This document shows, in pieces, positions 60,633-64,000 of a stretch of 64,000 bases of DNA (position 1 is the stretch's first letter; every line of letters begins with the position of its first letter). The notes beneath the pieces were generated by a model that was not told the origin of the DNA, did no database searches, and saw nothing but the letters and a program-made list of their open reading frames with translations. The position numbers and the translations under genes were made by a program. This DNA comes from G963675935 sp963719005 (GTDB lineage: Bacteria > Planctomycetota > Planctomycetia > Pirellulales > Thermoguttaceae), in NCBI GenBank assembly GCA_963719005.1, contig CAVRAR010000004.1:62001-126000 (forward strand), written 5' to 3'.

Positions 60633-61701
60633 TCACTTCGGCTTCGGCAAACACGCCGGCGGGATCAGCTTGCGAATATCGGCCAGCGGTTTCCGCAAGT
60701 CGTCGGCGGCCTTGCGGCAGGCTTCGCGTGCCTCGGGGCTGTCGCTCATCGATTGGCTCAACGCCACCATTGCGGCGTCCAGCGTCGTCAATTCCATCGT
60801 TGTCACGTTCACGACATCAATCAATCGGCTACTCGCCCCGGCAGCGTCGCTGGCCCAGGATAAACCCTGCGGCGGAGGCGGAATCGCGGCGCGACGCGAC
60901 TTGACTACCTCGCACTGCTTGTTGAACTGTTCCATCTTGGGCGCCTTCTCCAACAGCTTCGCCAATTCGTCGCAGCTATCCAAGAATGCCGTCAGTTTCG
61001 ATGCGAACGCCGTCTCCTCGGGCAACGGCTTGTAAACCGCGGGTTTCGGCGGTGGCAGCGGCGCTACCGGCGGCAGGCGGCGGCGCTGTCGGCGAGACCG
61101 CCACCGGTTCCGGAATTGCCGGCACAACCGGCGGAGCAATGTGGCTGCGAGACATTACCCAGATAAGGACGATAACGACTGGGATGATGACCACGATGGC
61201 CACGACGCCGCCGACAATCGCCCAAACACGCATCGGCACGCCTTTCGACGCGGCCTCGCCGCTCGGCTGCCGAGGCTTTGCGGCCTTCTCGCCCACGTAG
61301 GAGCCGCAATGCTTGCACTTGACCGCCACCGCGAGAATCTGCTCGCCGCAGTAGGGGCACGCCTTCGTCGTGGGCGAAGTGGGCAAAGTCGTCCCGCCGG
61401 CATCGTCGTCGAGGTCGAGATCGTCCAGCCCGTCCGACAGCTCCTCGTCCTCCGCGCTCAGAATATCCTCGATGCGAGCGTCGAGCTTCTTTCCATCGGT
61501 CTTCTTTTCAACGATCTTGTTCGCAACAACTTTGGGCGGAGTCGGTGCTGGTTCGGCCACCGGCATAATGCTCTCGACGGCAACGCCGTGCTGGTTGGCG
61601 ATTTGAACGGCCGATTCCTTGTTGTCGGCCGAGACCATGACCGACACCCGTTGGCCCGTCGATCGCAGGACGCCCTTGCAGCAAAATCTCTGCTTGCCCA
61701 T
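60633..61701 (-). CDS. zinc-ribbon membrane protein (frameshifted)
   Basis: From ATG 61701 (MGKQRFCCKGVLRSTGQRVS) a small N-terminal domain of GspF-N-like pattern (SADNKESAVQIANQHGV) is followed by an acidic stretch, a zinc ribbon CPYCGEQILAVAVKCKHCGS, a membrane helix (VWAIVGGVVAIVVIIPVVIV, about 155-180), a Pro-rich linker and a C-terminal helical domain. One extra base near 61070 breaks the frame in the linker; the corrected length is about 355 residues. Role unknown. Confidence 0.75.
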
Positions 61702-62153
61702 GACATCCTCTGTTGTGTGAGAAGATAAGGCGACAAAGGGGACGAAGGCGGCTGCCGGCGGAGGCCCTACAAGAGGAACGTCGTTCTTTCCGGCAATCTC
61801 CTGCGTCCCCCCTCTCGCTCCGTGAACAGCCACTCCCCGCCCAAACCGATTCTACCACGCCGCCCCCTGCCGGGAAAAGGACAGGCTCGCTACAATGGCC
61901 GTTTTCACGATAGGGCAGACCACTTCTTTCTTAGATCGCGTTTGGAAGACCTCGAAATCGTTACAAAGCAGTCAGCTATCAGCTTTCAGAAATCAGCCGG
62001 ACGACTGTTGGCGTCGCCGCGGTGTCCCATCGTAACCTGATGGCCACACGGCGGTTATGCTCTCGACAAATCGAAAGCTGATCGCTGACGGCTGGCAGCA
62101 AACACAGGTTTCCAAACCCGCCCTAGAAACAACGGTTGATGGGAGAGACACCA
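61702..62153. other. intergenic with a TCAGCTATCAGC-type inverted repeat
   Basis: In 452 bases between the zinc-ribbon gene and folD, CAGTCAGCTATCAGCTTTC (about 61970-61988) is roughly complementary to GAAAGCTGATCGCTGACGGC (about 62076-62095). Otherwise nothing is recognised. Confidence 0.5.
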
Positions 62154-63020
62154 ATGACGGCTGCGATTCTCAATGGCAGGGCGTTGTCGGAGCAGATTCG
62201 GGCGGAAATCGCCGTCGAAGTGGCCGAATTCACTGCGAAAACCGGCGTGACCCCGTGCCTGGCGGCGGTGCTCGTCGGCGAAGACCCCGGCAGCCAGGTC
62301 TACGTCCGCAACAAGCAGAAGGCGTGCGAAAAAGCCGGCATCGCCAGTCAGCTCCACCGTCCGCCCACCGAAACGAGCACCGAAGAGCTTCTGGCCCTGA
62401 TCGACCGCCTGAACCGCGATCCGGCAGTCCACGGCATCCTCGTGCAGTCGCCGCCGCCGAAGCACATCGACGAGCGGCGGGTGCTATCGGCGATCAACCC
62501 GCTGAAGGACGTTGACGCCTTTCATCCCGAGAACGTCGGCTTGATAGTTCAAGGTCAGCCGCGCTTCCTGCCTTGCACGCCCCACGGCGTTCAACAAATG
62601 CTGTTGCGCAACAACATCGCGATTGCCGGGGCGAACGTCGTGGTGGTGGGCCGCAGCGACATTGTCGGCAAGCCGATGGCGATTCTGTTGATGCAGAAGG
62701 GCCCCGGCGGCGACGCCACCGTAACGGTTTGCCACAGCCGCACCCGCAATCTCCCCGCCGTGACCCGCGGGGCCGACATTCTGATCGTAGCGATCGGCCG
62801 CCCGCGGTTCATCACGGCCGACATGGTCAAGCCGGGCGCGGTGGTGATCGACGTGGGGATGAATCGTTTGGAGAGCGGCCTGGCGGGCGACGTCGATTTC
62901 GAGGCGGTCAAGGAGGTGGCCGGCCAGATCACGCCCGTGCCCGGCGGCGTCGGCCTGCTGACGGTGACGATGCTGCTGCACAATACGCTCGTGGCGGCGC
63001 GATTGCAACAAGAAGGTTGA
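62154..63020 (+). CDS. folD: bifunctional methylenetetrahydrofolate dehydrogenase/cyclohydrolase
   Basis: FolD interconverts methylene-, methenyl- and formyl-tetrahydrofolate. From ATG 62154 (ribosome-binding site GGGAGAG) the protein has 288 residues. Catalytic Tyr and Lys are Y50 and K54 in SQVYVRNKQKAC; GILVQSPPPKH, NPLKDVDAFHPENVG, VVVGRSDIVGKPMAILLM (NADP site) and QITPVPGGVG are all conserved. VTVCHSRT and GADILIVAIGRP complete the Rossmann domain. No folate neighbour is present. Confidence 0.97.
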   Translation: MTAAILNGRALSEQIRAEIAVEVAEFTAKTGVTPCLAAVLVGEDPGSQVYVRNKQKACEKAGIASQLHRPPTETSTEELLALIDRLNRDPAVHGILVQSPPPKHIDERRVLSAINPLKDVDAFHPENVGLIVQGQPRFLPCTPHGVQQMLLRNNIAIAGANVVVVGRSDIVGKPMAILLMQKGPGGDATVTVCHSRTRNLPAVTRGADILIVAIGRPRFITADMVKPGAVVIDVGMNRLESGLAGDVDFEAVKEVAGQITPVPGGVGLLTVTMLLHNTLVAARLQQEG

Positions 63021-63062
63021 CCCCGATCTTCACCATACAGGGAAAGAGACCACAGTGTGTCT

Positions 63063-63132
63063 GGTGGGGCAGACATTCTTGTCTGCCAATTGTGTCGCCA
63101 CTTTCGCGGCAGACAGGAATGTCTGCCCCACT
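63063..63132. repeat. dispersed palindrome family A
   Basis: GGTGGGGCAGACATTCTTGT and ACAGGAATGTCTGCCCCACT bracket a 30-base loop between folD and the converging aldo/keto reductase gene. Confidence 0.83.
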
Positions 63133-63149
63133 GGGGCCAGAAGTGCCGG

Positions 63150-63222
63150 TTAGAGCATCTCCAGCGGCGTCGGGCCTGTCGGCGGCGGAAAGAGACGATC
63201 GAGTTCGGCAAGCTGCGATGGC
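63150..63222 (-). pseudogene. stranded original 3' end of the aldo/keto reductase gene
   Basis: On the minus strand the reading SQLAELDRLFPPPTGPTPLEML followed by TAA (63150-63152) is exactly the kind of C-terminus aldo/keto reductases of this group have. It is separated from the rest of the gene by the 150-bp element at 63223-63372, and its frame relative to the upstream part is off by one. Confidence 0.85.
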
Positions 63223-63372
63223 GCTAGCCCGGATTATTCACGCAACGCAAAAGCATCGTGAATTACCGATGCTTTGAAAAACATAGTGTCTTTGAGGGGT
63301 GCGTACTCAAGTGTCTTACTGTGTAACGACTTACAACGACATTCGTCTGGTGCATGAATAATGCGGGCTAGC
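63223..63372. mobile_element. 150-bp MITE-like element with terminal inverted repeats
   Basis: The ends GCTAGCCCGGATTATTCACG and (reverse-complemented right end) GCTAGCCCGCATTATTCATG match at 18 of 20 bases. TGGC flanks both sides (63219-63222, 63373-63376), a probable 4-bp duplication. It has no coding capacity. Inside, AAAGCATCG...CGATGCTTT (about 63249-63275) is a perfect 9-bp stem. It splits the aldo/keto reductase coding region. Confidence 0.85.
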
Positions 63373-64000
63373 TGGCAATCCAGCGCGCCGAAATTCTCCT
63401 GCAACCGCGCACGATTGCCGGTCTTCGGAATCACGATCACGTCGTCCTTCGACAATAGCCAGCCAAGCGCCGCCTGCGCCGGTGTCATGCCGTGCCGGCG
63501 CGCAAAGTCGACGAGCCCCCGATTGCCGAGCAGCCTCCCCTGTTCGATCGGCGAATACGCCATGATCGGGATTCGCCGCTCTCGCAGCCAGGGGAGCAAG
63601 TCCCACTCGATGCCGCGGCGCAAGAGATTGTAAAGGACTTGATCGGTGACGATGGCCGAGCCGCCGGCGACAGACCAAACCTCCTCCATATCGGCCAGAT
63701 TCAGGTTGCTTACTCCAAAATGCCGAATCTTGCCGGTCTGTTGCAGCGCCGCGAAGGCCTGGAACGTCTCGGCCAAAGGCACGTCGCCGCGCCAGTGGAG
63801 GAGATAGAGATCGAGGCGGTCCGTGCGAAGGCGACGAAGACTTCGCTCGCAGGCGGCCAATGTGCCTCGGCGGCTTGCGTTCTGGGGCAGCACTTTGCTC
63901 ACCAGAAACACCTCGTCGCGTCGGCCCGCGATCGCCTCGCCCACGAGTTGCTCGGCTCGCCCCTCGCCGTACATCTCGGCGGTGTCGATCAGGGCGGCGC
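63234..64000 (-). CDS. aldo/keto reductase, truncated by an insertion (partial at right edge)
   Basis: The visible part runs from ALIDTAEMYGEGRAEQLVGE through VFLVSKVLPQNASRRGT, DLYLLHWRGDVPLAETFQAF, HFGVSNLNLADMEEV, MAYSPIEQGRLLGN and VIPKTGNRARLQENFGALD. These include the catalytic Tyr (DTAEMYG), Lys (VSKV) and His (LLHW) of NADPH-dependent aldo/keto reductases. The first residues lie beyond the window. After GALDCQ the sequence becomes ARIIHAPDECRCKSLHSKTL, encoded by a MITE-like element, and stops at 63234; the last about 25 native residues are left behind at 63150-63222. These residues normally shape the cofactor/substrate pocket, so activity may be impaired. Confidence 0.9.
   Translation of the reverse strand, partial: AALIDTAEMYGEGRAEQLVGEAIAGRRDEVFLVSKVLPQNASRRGTLAACERSLRRLRTDRLDLYLLHWRGDVPLAETFQAFAALQQTGKIRHFGVSNLNLADMEEVWSVAGGSAIVTDQVLYNLLRRGIEWDLLPWLRERRIPIMAYSPIEQGRLLGNRGLVDFARRHGMTPAQAALGWLLSKDDVIVIPKTGNRARLQENFGALDCQLARIIHAPDECRCKSLHSKTLEYAPLKDTMFFKASVIHDAFALRE

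Noticed and set aside
61702..62153. Riboswitch upstream of folD (THF type)
   Set aside because: Only a generic dispersed inverted repeat was seen; no THF-riboswitch core could be recognised by eye.

Overview
The window looks like chromosomal DNA from a planctomycete, probably close to Pirellulales. I infer this from DUF1559 proteins (one with a full FTLVELLVV prepilin signature), Tat- and Sec-exported glycoside hydrolases, a membrane Ser/Thr kinase, a SUMF1-type lipoprotein, high GC, single genes alternating with repeat-filled spacers, and many short palindromic repeats. No rRNA, tRNA or CRISPR array was recognised.

Layout. 0-3.4 kb: ABC permease (cut by the left edge), leuD and leuC on the minus strand. 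3.5-9.4 kb: secreted carbohydrate enzymes GH116 and GH172. 9.4-16.1 kb: accessory stretch with a gene split by an IS3-like element, a RelE-type toxin with a putative antitoxin, a Ser/Thr kinase and an ISAs1 element with a clean 10-bp target duplication. 16.1-18.7 kb: lipoprotein and an RloA/RloB (AbiL-type) defence pair. 18.9-22.6 kb: a secreted protein and two tandem zinc-ribbon DUF1559 paralogues. 22.8-26.8 kb: small SHOCT-like protein, clpX, a deoxyribosyltransferase-like protein and a GH63-like enzyme. 27.3-32.1 kb: OLD-type ATPase/nuclease and a secreted beta-helix protein. 32.3-36.7 kb: two BON proteins, cysC, a membrane glycosyltransferase-like protein and an IS5 element. 36.8-42.4 kb: ApbE-like, SUMF1 lipoprotein, Gfo/Idh oxidoreductase and a self-inhibited Fic protein. 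42.5-50.8 kb: a compact pseudopilus/type II secretion-like cluster (one GspE, three different GspF, two to three minor-pilin-like proteins, one DUF1559 prepilin) with an ECF sigma factor and a coupled membrane protein inside it. 51-64 kb: ABC-F ATPase, hybrid histidine kinase, TPR protein, rpmA, HD-GYP regulator, orphan antitoxin, zinc-ribbon membrane protein, folD and an aldo/keto reductase cut by the right edge.

Three themes stand out. First, defence and toxin genes (RloAB, OLD, Fic, RelE) are scattered among mobile elements, and two genes are visibly broken by insertions: a 1.57-kb IS in a hypothetical gene and a 150-bp MITE-like element in the aldo/keto reductase. Second, short dispersed palindromes lie in spacers and also in frame inside coding sequences; a 45-bp element encoding GDSPIFADTKIGTVP is the clearest. 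Third, at least 14 single-base frameshifts hit otherwise well-conserved genes, mostly as one extra base. This is more like residual sequencing error than decay, so split genes are annotated as single loci with the break position given.
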